The position numbers were made by a program, and so were the translations under genes. From the NCBI GenBank assembly GCA_021648375.1, contig JAKISW010000007.1:1-64000 (forward strand): a stretch of DNA of 64,000 nt. The letters run 5' to 3'. Below, in pieces: positions 51,748 to 61,983 of the stretch. Source of the stretch: Devosiaceae bacterium. Its GTDB lineage: Bacteria; Pseudomonadota; Alphaproteobacteria; Rhizobiales; Devosiaceae. Below the pieces are notes generated by a model. The model saw only the letters and a program-made list of their open reading frames with translations. It did not search any database and had not been told where the DNA came from. Within the stretch, counting starts at the first letter, position 1; each line of letters starts with the position of its first letter.

Positions 51748-53136
51748 TCAGAGTGTTTTTGTGTTAGCGATACCGATTTGTTCCAGCTGTTCAAAAAAGC
51801 TCGGGCAAGTCTTTGAAACACAGCCCGGATCAAGCAATTCAATGCCATTGCCCGCCACCCCGAGCACCGCCAGCGCCATGGCCATGCGGTGATCTTCAAA
51901 CGTATCCATCACGCCAAATTGGGGCACACCCGGATAAACCGTCATCCCGTCATCATGCTCTTCAACCTTGATGCCCAGCTTGGTCAACGAGGCGCACATG
52001 GCTGATATCCTGTCACACTCATGATGGCGAATATGAGCAATCCCATGCATATGAATTGGCCCGTCCGCAAACGGCGCAATCGCCGCAAGGGTTAATGTAG
52101 CATCTGACAAGGGACGCATATCCACCGAAAAACCTCCCCTTAGCTGAGCGTCCATTTTTATAGTTGAGGCTGTTTCGCCTTTGGATATTTCACACCCCAT
52201 GCGCTCCAGAATATCCAAAAAACCATAATCAGGCTGGCGGGTGTTTTTGCCGATATTTGTCAGCGTGATATTGCCTCTGGTAACCGCTGCAAGGGCTGCA
52301 AAATATGTGGCGGTAGAGGCATCTGCCTCCACCATTAAATCCTTGGCCCTATAGCTTCCCGGCTCCACAAAAAACCGGGTGAAATCTTTTTGGTTTTTAA
52401 TTTTCGCGCCAAAATGGGCCATTACATCCAGAGTGATCTGCACATATTCGCTTTGCACAATTCCACCCTCAACAGTGAGATCAAGGCCGTTTTTAGCCAT
52501 TCCGCCACCCATCAAAATGCCGGAGATAAACTGGCTGGAAACCGCCCCTGACATGCTTATGGCGCCACCCTTAAAACTTTTCCCATGCACAATTGCCGGA
52601 TAGGTATTTTCCCCTTCAAGACATTCAACTTTGCCCCCGCCAGATCTTAGGGCATCAAACAATGCCCCAACCGGGCGACTACTCATTTGTTTTGAGGCGG
52701 TAATTTTCCATTCTCCCGAATATCCCGCAGCAAGAACCGGTGGTAAAAACCGCGATATGGTGCCGGCAGAACCCACATGCAGGCTTGAAGATTTTGGTCC
52801 CGTTTCACCAATGCCCTTAATGGTGGCACTGGTGCCATCAAATTCAACTGAACAACCAAGGCGGCGCAAAACATCAGCGCACCACCAGGTATCATCCGAA
52901 CGCAGCAATCCGCCAAGCCGGGTTTTTCCTGTTGCCATTCCAGCCAAAATCAAAGCCCGGTTGGATACGCTTTTTGATCCTGAAACCGCAATGTCGGCAA
53001 TTATTGGCGCTTTGGCGGGATCAACCTTGATGGATTTAACGCCCGTTAGCGCGGTCCATGGAGTGGCAGAATCCTGATATTCAAAATTCTCATAATCAAT
53101 ATCCAGATATTCAATATTGTCGTCTGCCAATTTCAT
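51748..53136 (-). CDS. aroA: 3-phosphoshikimate 1-carboxyvinyltransferase (EPSP synthase), atypical
   Basis: Makes EPSP from shikimate 3-phosphate and PEP for aromatic amino acid synthesis. The 462-residue protein has a 30-residue unconserved lead, then SGSKSVSNRALILAGM (catalytic Lys and Arg), VGSAGTISRFLPPVLAA, SAVSSQFISG-like GAVSSQFISGILM, EADASTATYFAALAAV, GIAHIRHHECDRISAM and TFEDHRMAMALAV. The usual NAGTAMRP and RVKE(S/T)DR motifs are replaced by SAGTISRF and RHHECDR, a pattern I recall from actinobacterial AroA proteins rather than alphaproteobacterial ones. It follows serA on the same strand after a tandem-repeat spacer. Confidence 0.88.
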   Translation of the reverse strand: MKLADDNIEYLDIDYENFEYQDSATPWTALTGVKSIKVDPAKAPIIADIAVSGSKSVSNRALILAGMATGKTRLGGLLRSDDTWWCADVLRRLGCSVEFDGTSATIKGIGETGPKSSSLHVGSAGTISRFLPPVLAAGYSGEWKITASKQMSSRPVGALFDALRSGGGKVECLEGENTYPAIVHGKSFKGGAISMSGAVSSQFISGILMGGGMAKNGLDLTVEGGIVQSEYVQITLDVMAHFGAKIKNQKDFTRFFVEPGSYRAKDLMVEADASTATYFAALAAVTRGNITLTNIGKNTRQPDYGFLDILERMGCEISKGETASTIKMDAQLRGGFSVDMRPLSDATLTLAAIAPFADGPIHMHGIAHIRHHECDRISAMCASLTKLGIKVEEHDDGMTVYPGVPQFGVMDTFEDHRMAMALAVLGVAGNGIELLDPGCVSKTCPSFFEQLEQIGIANTKTL

Positions 53137-53178
53137 TTCTCCTTGCGATTAATCCCCATGGGTTTAGGGGCAAGACCC

Positions 53179-53242
53179 ATGCCCCTAAAAGAGGCTATGC
53201 CCCTAAAAGAGGCTATGCCTCAACGAGGCTATGCCTCTAAAA
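53179..53242. repeat. Tandem 18-bp repeats between serA and aroA
   Basis: ATGCCCCTAAAAGAGGCT occurs twice exactly (53179-53196, 53197-53214), followed by shortened copies ATGCCTCAACGAGGCT (53215) and ATGCCTCTAAAA (53231) that run into the serA stop codon. Confidence 0.85.
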
Positions 53243-54820
53243 TTTAAGCGCTTTGACCTGCTTTACACCTATCAGAGCGCCCACTTTATTCAATTGCTCA
53301 TCACTAACCGCACTATCAATGCTAAGCAATGCAATTGCCTCTTCTCCCTTGGCTTTTCGGCCAAGGTTAAAGTTGGCAATATTTATATCAAGATCACCCA
53401 GAAGAGTACCAAGCCGCCCGATAAAACCGGGCTGATCCTCATTGGTGATATATAACATGTTGTCAGAAATGCCTGCATCCATATTTATTCCCTTAACCTG
53501 AATAAGGCGCGGGTCTCCATTGGAAAATACCGTACCGGCAACCGAGCGTTTTTGGCGTTCAGTAATCACAGAGACCCGGATATAATTTTCATATGCCCCC
53601 TGCTGCTCACGATTGATAGTTTCAATCTTGATACCACGACTTTTAGCCAGCACAGGCGCTGAAACCATGTTCACGTCACCCAATAGCGGCCTTAACAAGC
53701 CGGTAAGGGCAGCGGCAGTCATGGGTTTGGTATTTAACTCGCTCAGCTCACCCTCATATTCTATGCGCACCCCGGTAATGCCTGATTCAGTCAACTGCCC
53801 GGCAAAAGATCCCAGAACTTCAGCCAGTTTTACAAACGGGGCCAGATGCGGCGCTTCTTCTGCAGAAATTGAAGGGAAATTCAAAGCATTGGTAATCTCG
53901 CCATCGTTGAGATAGGCGCATATCTGCTCGGCAACCTGAATGGCCACATTCTCCTGCGCTTCACTGGTCGAAGCACCCAGATGGGGAGTGCAAATTACAT
54001 TTGGCACTTCAAACAATGGATTGTTGATTGCAGGCTCGTTCTCATAAACATCAAGAGCCGCCCCTTTTACCTTGCCGCTTTCCAGGGCGATTTTTAGCGC
54101 CGCTTCATCAATCAATCCGCCACGGGCGCAATTGATAATGCGCATGCCCGGCTTCATTTTTTCAAACGCTTCAGCATTGATAATGTTGCGGGTGGCGTCA
54201 ATCAATGGCGTGTGCAGCGAGATAAAATCCGCCATGGCCAGCAATTCATCCAACTCGACTTTTTCAACACCCAGCACAATTGCCCGCTCCGGCGTTAAAA
54301 ACGGATCAAAGGCAATTACCTTCATTTTTAAGCCCTGAGCGCGATCAGCAACGATTGAGCCAATGTTTCCACATCCAATAAGACCCAGCACCTTGTTGGT
54401 AACCTCAACCCCCATAAAACGAGATTTTTCCCATTTTGAAGCTCTAGTGGACGCATCCGCTTCCGGAATTTGGCGGGCCAGCGCCAACATCATGGCAATG
54501 GCGTGTTCGGCAGTGGTGATGGAATTGCCAAACGGCGTATTCATCACGATGATGCCCTTGGCGGTAGCGGCAGGAATATCCACATTGTCGACCCCGATCC
54601 CGGCCCGGCCAACCACTCTTAGGTTTTTAGCATTTGCAATGAGTTTTTGCGTGACCTTGGTTGCCGACCTGATGGCCAACCCGTCATATTGATCAATTGC
54701 CTTTAACAAGGCGTCTTTGTCCTTACCCAGATCAGGCAGGTAATCCACGTCGATATTATTGTCTTTGAACACCTGTACGGCGGTGGGGCTGAGTTTGTCA
54801 GAAATTAGAACTTTAGGCAT
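53237..54820 (-). CDS. serA: D-3-phosphoglycerate dehydrogenase
   Basis: First step of serine synthesis: 3-phosphoglycerate to phosphohydroxypyruvate with NAD. 527 residues, the long three-domain form: catalytic domain (MPKVLISDKLSPTAVQVF), NAD fold (VLGLIGCGNIGSIVADRAQG), NCARGGLIDEAAL, catalytic His in VICTPHLGASTSEAQENVA, intervening domain, and a C-terminal ACT domain (GFIGRLGTLLGDLDINIANF). The start at 54820 follows GGAGG; an open lead to 54994 has no homology. It lies 130 bases after serC on the same strand. Confidence 0.96.
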   Translation of the reverse strand: MPKVLISDKLSPTAVQVFKDNNIDVDYLPDLGKDKDALLKAIDQYDGLAIRSATKVTQKLIANAKNLRVVGRAGIGVDNVDIPAATAKGIIVMNTPFGNSITTAEHAIAMMLALARQIPEADASTRASKWEKSRFMGVEVTNKVLGLIGCGNIGSIVADRAQGLKMKVIAFDPFLTPERAIVLGVEKVELDELLAMADFISLHTPLIDATRNIINAEAFEKMKPGMRIINCARGGLIDEAALKIALESGKVKGAALDVYENEPAINNPLFEVPNVICTPHLGASTSEAQENVAIQVAEQICAYLNDGEITNALNFPSISAEEAPHLAPFVKLAEVLGSFAGQLTESGITGVRIEYEGELSELNTKPMTAAALTGLLRPLLGDVNMVSAPVLAKSRGIKIETINREQQGAYENYIRVSVITERQKRSVAGTVFSNGDPRLIQVKGINMDAGISDNMLYITNEDQPGFIGRLGTLLGDLDINIANFNLGRKAKGEEAIALLSIDSAVSDEQLNKVGALIGVKQVKALKF

Positions 54821-54950
54821 TTTTGCCTCCGTTTTTATTTTGTCGGCTATTTCGACAATGCGAAATCTAACCGCAAAAAATTCAAGTGAAATTTTGCTGT
54901 AATAATGCTGTAAAACAGCTGTAATTTTCCATTTGTATAAAATAGGAAAA

Positions 54951-56135
54951 TCAGCTCGATAACGCGGATTTTTCCTTATGGAATGCCCAGTCAAGCCAAG
55001 GGGTTAGTGCAGCAAGGTCATCGGTTTCAATGGTTGAACCGCACCAAATGCGCAAACCCGATGGAGCATCGCGATAGGCCCCGATATCATAGGCCACCCC
55101 TTCTGCATCCAGTCGCGCAACCAAACGCTTGGCAAACGCTTCCCTGTCACCAATATCAAGGGCCTCTATTTGAGGATCTCTAATAATCAGACATATGGAA
55201 GTGTTGGAGCGCTGCTCAGCAATTTTTGGTAAAAATTCAACCCAATCAGTGGCTTGCACCCAGTCGGCAATGGCTTTTGCATTGGCATCCGCCCGGCCCT
55301 GCATACCTTTTAACCCGCCAATCGACATGCCCCATTCCATGGCATCAATCACATCTTCGATGGCCAGCATTGAGATGGTGTTAATGGTCGCCCCCTCAAA
55401 AATTCCAGCAATAAGCTTGCCACCCTTGCTCATACGAAAAATCTTGGGCAATGGGCGATCGGGAGTGAAATTCTCCAATCTTTCAACAGCTTTGGGGCTA
55501 AGTATGAGCATGCCGTGCGCGGCCTCTCCACCCAGTACCTTCTGCCATGAAAAGGTCGTGACATCTAGCCTGGAAAAATCAAGGTTTTGTGCATAAACCG
55601 CTGAAGTTGCGTCGCAAATTGTCAAGCCGGATCTGCTAGCATCTATCCAGTTTGCGTTTGGAACCCGCACCCCGGAAGTGGTGCCGTTCCATGTAAAAAT
55701 CACATCGCGGTTAAAATCAACTTCAGTTAAATCAGGCAGATAACCATAGTCACTTTTCAATACACGAACATCTGAGATTTTTAGCTGATTTTGAATATCA
55801 TTGACCCATCCGGCACCAAAGCTTTCCCACGCCAAAACATCAACACCGCGCGCTCCAAGCATGCTCCACATAGCCATTTCCATGGCACCAGTGTCCGATG
55901 CGGGAACAATGCCAACCAGATAATCATCAGGAATACCTAACAATTGCCGGGTTAGATCAAGCGCTTTTTTAATGCGTGCCTTGGCAGGTTTTGAACGATG
56001 AGATCGGCCCACAAGTGCATTTTCAAGCACAGCTGGAGACCAGCCGGGACGCTTGGCACAAGGACCAGAGGAAAAATTGGGATTGGCCGGACGCATGTCC
56101 GGTTTTGTGGCGTTTGCCACTTTCATATCTGTCAT
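54951..56135 (-). CDS. serC: Phosphoserine aminotransferase
   Basis: Converts phosphohydroxypyruvate and glutamate to phosphoserine. 394 residues of the alphaproteobacterial type: PNFSSGPCAKRPGWSPAVLE, IVPASDTGAMEMAMWSMLG, FTWNGTTSGVRVPNANWI, and TTFSWQKVLGGEAAHGML with the PLP-binding Lys. The ATG at 56135 follows AAAGGG; an ATG three codons later is possible. Upstream gene of serC-serA-aroA, all on one strand. Confidence 0.95.
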   Translation of the reverse strand: MTDMKVANATKPDMRPANPNFSSGPCAKRPGWSPAVLENALVGRSHRSKPAKARIKKALDLTRQLLGIPDDYLVGIVPASDTGAMEMAMWSMLGARGVDVLAWESFGAGWVNDIQNQLKISDVRVLKSDYGYLPDLTEVDFNRDVIFTWNGTTSGVRVPNANWIDASRSGLTICDATSAVYAQNLDFSRLDVTTFSWQKVLGGEAAHGMLILSPKAVERLENFTPDRPLPKIFRMSKGGKLIAGIFEGATINTISMLAIEDVIDAMEWGMSIGGLKGMQGRADANAKAIADWVQATDWVEFLPKIAEQRSNTSICLIIRDPQIEALDIGDREAFAKRLVARLDAEGVAYDIGAYRDAPSGLRIWCGSTIETDDLAALTPWLDWAFHKEKSALSS

Positions 56136-56253
56136 TTGACTACCCTTTCAGATAGGCGCCCCTCGTTGGGGAGGGGTGGCCCACTTGCGGCAATACGCCT
56201 CTGGATAAAAAAATGCAAGAGAATTTTTTCGAAAAAATAAATGCTGGATTTCA

Positions 56254-56288
56254 ATAAAAAACGACGCCCGAAATTTCGGACGTCGTTT
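56254..56288 (-). terminator. Rho-independent terminator of the outer membrane protein gene
   Basis: ACGACG(T/C)CCG-AAATTT-CGG(A/G)CGTCGT stem with one mismatch (56261-56286), followed on the minus strand by at least five T. Confidence 0.85.
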
Positions 56289-56337
56289 CAAAAGCCATTC
56301 ATGGACCAGGTCTAAGCCCCGGTTTTTGTAGTGTTTT

Positions 56338-57069
56338 TTAATTGAGGCGATAGCGCAACGTTGCCCTGGCCTCATGAATAAGGTTATTATTTATGATATA
56401 GGTATTGGCAGCAATAGGTGGCTGGCTCATTACCTTGTTCATATAAATTCCACGATATCCAAATTCTGCAACCATATTCCCCATGTCATAACTGACACCG
56501 GCCATAAGCGCTGCGGCACCTTCCACGGAACGTCCCCATGCTATTTGTGCGCCACCGGGATTGTTAATCTCCGACCAGTTTTTACCAAGGCCGATGCCGG
56601 CACCCACATAGACGCCTAATCCTCCCTTGGCAGCACCATATTCACCAAGATTAAAATCATAATAGGCGTTGGCCAATATAATTCCACTACGCAGATTAAC
56701 GGTATAATCTGTGGCTGTGGTCAAACCTCTGATACCAAAATAATCAACCGTGATATCAGCGCGAAGGCCATCACCGGTTTCATAACCAAAACCTACTCCA
56801 ACACTATATCCGTATCCAGGAGAGGAGAAGGTTGCGATACAACCACAATAATTGCCATCGCTGGCCTGCCACAGGGCTCCTGCAACTGATCCGCGCAGAT
56901 AGAAGTTTCCACCAAGACCATAATCCACTTCCGGCAAATCCGGAATTTGATAGGTGGGTGGTGGAGTATAGGGAATAATCTCAGCGGCATATGCCGAACT
57001 CAAAATAGTGATGGGGGCTGCAACCAGCGCCCAAACCGCTGTTATCGCAATTGTTAGCAGCTTACGCAT
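56338..57069 (-). CDS. Outer membrane beta-barrel protein (Omp25/31-like)
   Basis: A 243-residue protein with signal peptide 1-28 (ending SSAYA), a Pro/Tyr-rich linker (IPYTPPPTYQIPDLPEV) and an eight-stranded barrel of alternating strands (GNFYLRGSVAGALWQ, YGYSVGVGFGYETGDGLRAD, GVYVGAGIGLGKNW, LIHEARATLRYRLN). The C-terminal strand is of the outer-membrane assembly type, though it ends in Asn and not in Phe. The linker and barrel resemble the Omp25/Omp31 group of Hyphomicrobiales. Two full CtrA boxes lie in its upstream region, matching reports of CtrA control of Brucella outer membrane proteins. Confidence 0.85.
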   Translation of the reverse strand: MRKLLTIAITAVWALVAAPITILSSAYAAEIIPYTPPPTYQIPDLPEVDYGLGGNFYLRGSVAGALWQASDGNYCGCIATFSSPGYGYSVGVGFGYETGDGLRADITVDYFGIRGLTTATDYTVNLRSGIILANAYYDFNLGEYGAAKGGLGVYVGAGIGLGKNWSEINNPGGAQIAWGRSVEGAAALMAGVSYDMGNMVAEFGYRGIYMNKVMSQPPIAANTYIINNNLIHEARATLRYRLN

Positions 57070-57129
57070 TTTACAAATCCTTTTTTAAACCATGAAACTG
57101 GCAATGACTTGCACCATGCATATATTTCG

Positions 57130-57145
57130 TTAAAACGAGATTAAC
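57130..57145. promoter_or_regulatory. Consensus CtrA box 1, omp/eamA spacer
   Basis: TTAA-AACGAGA-TTAAC matches the full consensus TTAA-N7-TTAAC. It is 61 bases upstream of the omp start codon and 74 upstream of the exporter's. Confidence 0.65.
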
Positions 57146-57181
57146 CTTAAGATTTAACCCTAACAATATGAAAAACACCAA

Positions 57182-57197
57182 TTAACACTTGCTTAAC
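57182..57197. promoter_or_regulatory. Consensus CtrA box 2, omp/eamA spacer
   Basis: TTAA-CACTTGC-TTAAC, a second full match 52 bases from the first. It is 22 bases before the exporter ATG, where bound CtrA could block its ribosome-site region or promoter. Confidence 0.65.
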
Positions 57198-57218
57198 AAA
57201 TTAAAACAAGAAGATATA

Positions 57219-58157
57219 ATGAACAACACTTACTCTTTTACAAATTGGGCGCTTCTATTTGCTTTAGTTATTATATGGGGAGCAAGTTTTGTTGCAATTA
57301 AGATTGCAATTACTGATATTACGCCCGCATGGCTTGCCGCATCACGCATTTTACTTGCTACAATTTTAATGATCGGTTTTGCCCGCCTGACCAATATCCG
57401 TGCGCCATCTGGACGCGCTGAATGGGGGGTTGCGCTAGTGCTTGGTGTTATCGGAACCACCCTGCCTTTTGCCCTGATTGGCTGGGCTTCCATATTTGTA
57501 CCTTCTGGAATTGCCGGGTTGATGATGGCCACCAACCCCATGCTGGTATTATTGCTGGCAATCTTCGTCCTGCCTGACGAACCGCCGACCAAAACCCGCA
57601 TTGTCGGTCTTCTTGTCGGTTTTCTTGGGGTGGCAATGGTCATTATGGGCCGAGCTGCCCCTCAAGTATCCCTGCCCATATCCAACACCCTGACCACACC
57701 CGGCTTTGATTGGACTTTGTTGGCATATCTCGCACTTTTACTAGGTGCATTAGGTTACGCTATCAACAATGTGGCATCGCGACGTGCCGCTAACATGCCC
57801 CATGCAACCCGTGGCTATGGGGCATTACTCACTGCCGCCCCCAGCGCCATAATTCTGGCAGCACTTAGTGAACCATTTCCCGACTTCTTCGCCATGCACA
57901 TCAATACCCTTGGGGCAATTTTTTATCTGGGCGTATTACCAACCTGGATTGCTACGCTTATACTTTATCGTTTGATTGCCCACACCAGCGCCGGATTTGT
58001 TGCTCAATCAAACTATCTGGTGCCAGCAACAGCCATTTTGCTGGGAGCATGGCTTTTAGGCGAGCAACTTGCCCCCATTCAATATCTGGGATTTGGCATC
58101 ATATTACTGGGAATTGGAATTGCAGAAAACTTGCTCAAATTCACACCCAAACGCTAG
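57219..58157 (+). CDS. EamA/DMT-family membrane transporter
   Basis: A 312-residue exporter with ten helices: LLFALVIIWGASFVAIKIAI, PSGIAGLMMATNPMLVLLLA, and FVAQSNYLVPATAILLGAWLLGEQL are classic EamA segments. The ATG at 57219 follows an AAGAAGA site; the TTG at 57189 lies within a CtrA box. It diverges from the outer membrane protein gene with two CtrA boxes between them. Substrate unknown. Confidence 0.88.
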   Translation: MNNTYSFTNWALLFALVIIWGASFVAIKIAITDITPAWLAASRILLATILMIGFARLTNIRAPSGRAEWGVALVLGVIGTTLPFALIGWASIFVPSGIAGLMMATNPMLVLLLAIFVLPDEPPTKTRIVGLLVGFLGVAMVIMGRAAPQVSLPISNTLTTPGFDWTLLAYLALLLGALGYAINNVASRRAANMPHATRGYGALLTAAPSAIILAALSEPFPDFFAMHINTLGAIFYLGVLPTWIATLILYRLIAHTSAGFVAQSNYLVPATAILLGAWLLGEQLAPIQYLGFGIILLGIGIAENLLKFTPKR

Positions 58158-58314
58158 GGCACAGCCTCATAGCAGGGTCAAAATGCTATAAAAACCCTTG
58201 TAAATATTTAAAAATTCACAGCGTCATCCATGATGCTGCTACTTACTTAGACGCAAATGCAGCACCGATCGTTACAGCGACACATCAGTTTATTGACGCA
58301 TCAAAAATGAAATT

Positions 58315-59658
58315 TTATGCGGCGTTCGCAATGGCATCAGAAATTTCACGAACGATTTTTGACACCAGGGCTTCATCGTCCCCCTGCCCCATAATGCGGA
58401 TAAGAGGCTCGGTTCCTGAAGCTCTGATAACCAACCTCCCACCTTCACCAAGACGAGTTTGGCCATTTTCAATCAATTGCACAACAGATTTATCGGACAA
58501 AGGCTGACCACGTGTGAATTTTACATTATGCAATAGCTGGGGTACTTTTTCATATAGGTTGCAAACCTGCGATACCGTTTGCCCTTTTGATGTAACAACC
58601 TGCAACAATTGCAGCGCCGCCACCAACCCGTCACCGGTCGTGGTAAAATCCGACATGATAATATGCCCCGATTGCTCACCACCAACATTATAATTATTGG
58701 CACGCATGCTTTCTAAAACATAGCGATCACCAACCTGAGCCCGGTCAAGTTTAAGGTCCATTGTCTGCAAAAACCGCTCCAGCCCAAGGTTGGACATTAC
58801 GGTTGCCGCAATCCCACCCCCGCTTAAAATTCCACGTTCATGCCAGGATTTGGCGATAACGGCCATCAACTGGTCGCCATCAACAACTTCCCCTTTTTCA
58901 TCAATAATCAAAACCCGGTCTGCATCTCCATCCAGCGCAATGCCGATATCCGCTCTGGTTTCACGAACTTTTTCGCTTAGTTTTGCAGGCGAAGTGGAGC
59001 CGCATTTATCATTGATGTTAAATCCGTCCGGTTGATCGCCAATGGCAAAAACTTCTGCTCCCAATTCCCAAAGAGCTTCTGGAGCAACTTTATATCCAGC
59101 TCCATTTGCGCAATCCACAACTATGCGCAAACCGGTAAAGTCAGTGTTGCGCGGCAATGTTCTTTTTGCATATTCCACATATCTGGTGCGGGCTTCTTCA
59201 AGACGTTTTGCCCGGCCGATTTTTTGCCCCTGGGAAAGTCTGGGATTTAAGTCGCTATCCATCAGCGCCTCAATTTCCTCTTCCATATTATCAGTAAGTT
59301 TATAACCATCCGGTCTGAATAGCTTAATCCCGTTATCCTCATAAGGGTTGTGAGAAGCTGAAATCATCACGCCCAGATCAGCACGCATGGAACGGGTAAG
59401 CATGGCAACCGCAGGTGTTGGCATTGGACCAAGCAAAAACACATCCATGCCCACAGCCGTAAATCCGGCAGTCAAAGCATTTTCAATCATATACCCTGAG
59501 CGTCTGGTATCCTTGCCAATCACCACCCGATGCCTGTGCGATCCGCGTCGAAATGCAAGCCCTGTGGCCATTCCAACTTTCAACGCCAGTTCAGGGGTTA
59601 GTTTGCTGCCATTTGCCAAACCCCGAATGCCATCGGTTCCAAAATATTTTCGTGCCAT
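58315..59658 (-). CDS. glmM: Phosphoglucosamine mutase
   Basis: Converts glucosamine-6-P to glucosamine-1-P for peptidoglycan and lipopolysaccharide. 447 residues: ARKYFGTDGIRGLANGSKLT start, catalytic phosphoserine loop GVMISASHNPYEDNGIKLF, metal loop ALDGDADRVLIIDEKG, sugar-binding GGEQSGHIIMSDFTTTGDG, and phosphate-binding VIRASGTEPLIRIMGQG. Complete. It follows ftsH on the same strand after 231 bases with a terminator in between. Confidence 0.97.
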   Translation of the reverse strand: MARKYFGTDGIRGLANGSKLTPELALKVGMATGLAFRRGSHRHRVVIGKDTRRSGYMIENALTAGFTAVGMDVFLLGPMPTPAVAMLTRSMRADLGVMISASHNPYEDNGIKLFRPDGYKLTDNMEEEIEALMDSDLNPRLSQGQKIGRAKRLEEARTRYVEYAKRTLPRNTDFTGLRIVVDCANGAGYKVAPEALWELGAEVFAIGDQPDGFNINDKCGSTSPAKLSEKVRETRADIGIALDGDADRVLIIDEKGEVVDGDQLMAVIAKSWHERGILSGGGIAATVMSNLGLERFLQTMDLKLDRAQVGDRYVLESMRANNYNVGGEQSGHIIMSDFTTTGDGLVAALQLLQVVTSKGQTVSQVCNLYEKVPQLLHNVKFTRGQPLSDKSVVQLIENGQTRLGEGGRLVIRASGTEPLIRIMGQGDDEALVSKIVREISDAIANAA

Positions 59659-59798
59659 GATTTTGACCTGTGCCGGATGTGATTAAAGTTAATTTGGATA
59701 TTATACAATAACTACGAATTTACGATGAGCAATTAGTCTCAATATTAACATTGGGTATAGTCAACAACTAAATCATCATTGAGACAGCTCAAACAAAA

Positions 59799-59828
59799 AA
59801 ATATGCCGGACAATTGCCCGGCATATTT
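59799..59828. terminator. Hairpin terminator after ftsH
   Basis: ATATGCCGG (59801-59809) pairs with CCGGCATAT (59818-59826), extended by A/T pairs. On the minus strand a run of seven T follows, ending ftsH transcripts. Confidence 0.88.
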
Positions 59829-59889
59829 TATTTATAAAAAACTCTCAGCTTTCAAAAAAAGTTTCGCCAAAAAGCTCAACCACTAGTGG

Positions 59890-61830
<1,941 letters not shown>

Positions 61831-61983
61831 TTATCAATTCCTGAAAAGGTTTTAAAAGCGCTTACCGCTCACGTGGTTCTTGATTGCGAATGTAGGGTGC
61901 CAGACCCATAGATACAAGGCTATTGCTTAACTTGGGTTAAGTTAGGTCAGTTTAATTTGCTCTGTGGTAAACACGCTCATATA

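Noticed and set aside
54821..54994. 58-codon N-terminal extension of serA
   Set aside because: No homology, and a strong GGAGG site precedes the inner ATG.
56148..56375. 75-codon open frame on the minus strand
   Set aside because: Overlaps the terminator and the end of the outer membrane protein gene; no coding character.
61926..61941. CTTAAC-N4-GTTAAG dyad upstream of ftsH as a CtrA box
   Set aside because: The TTAA half-sites are 6 apart, not 7; noted only in the ftsH entry.
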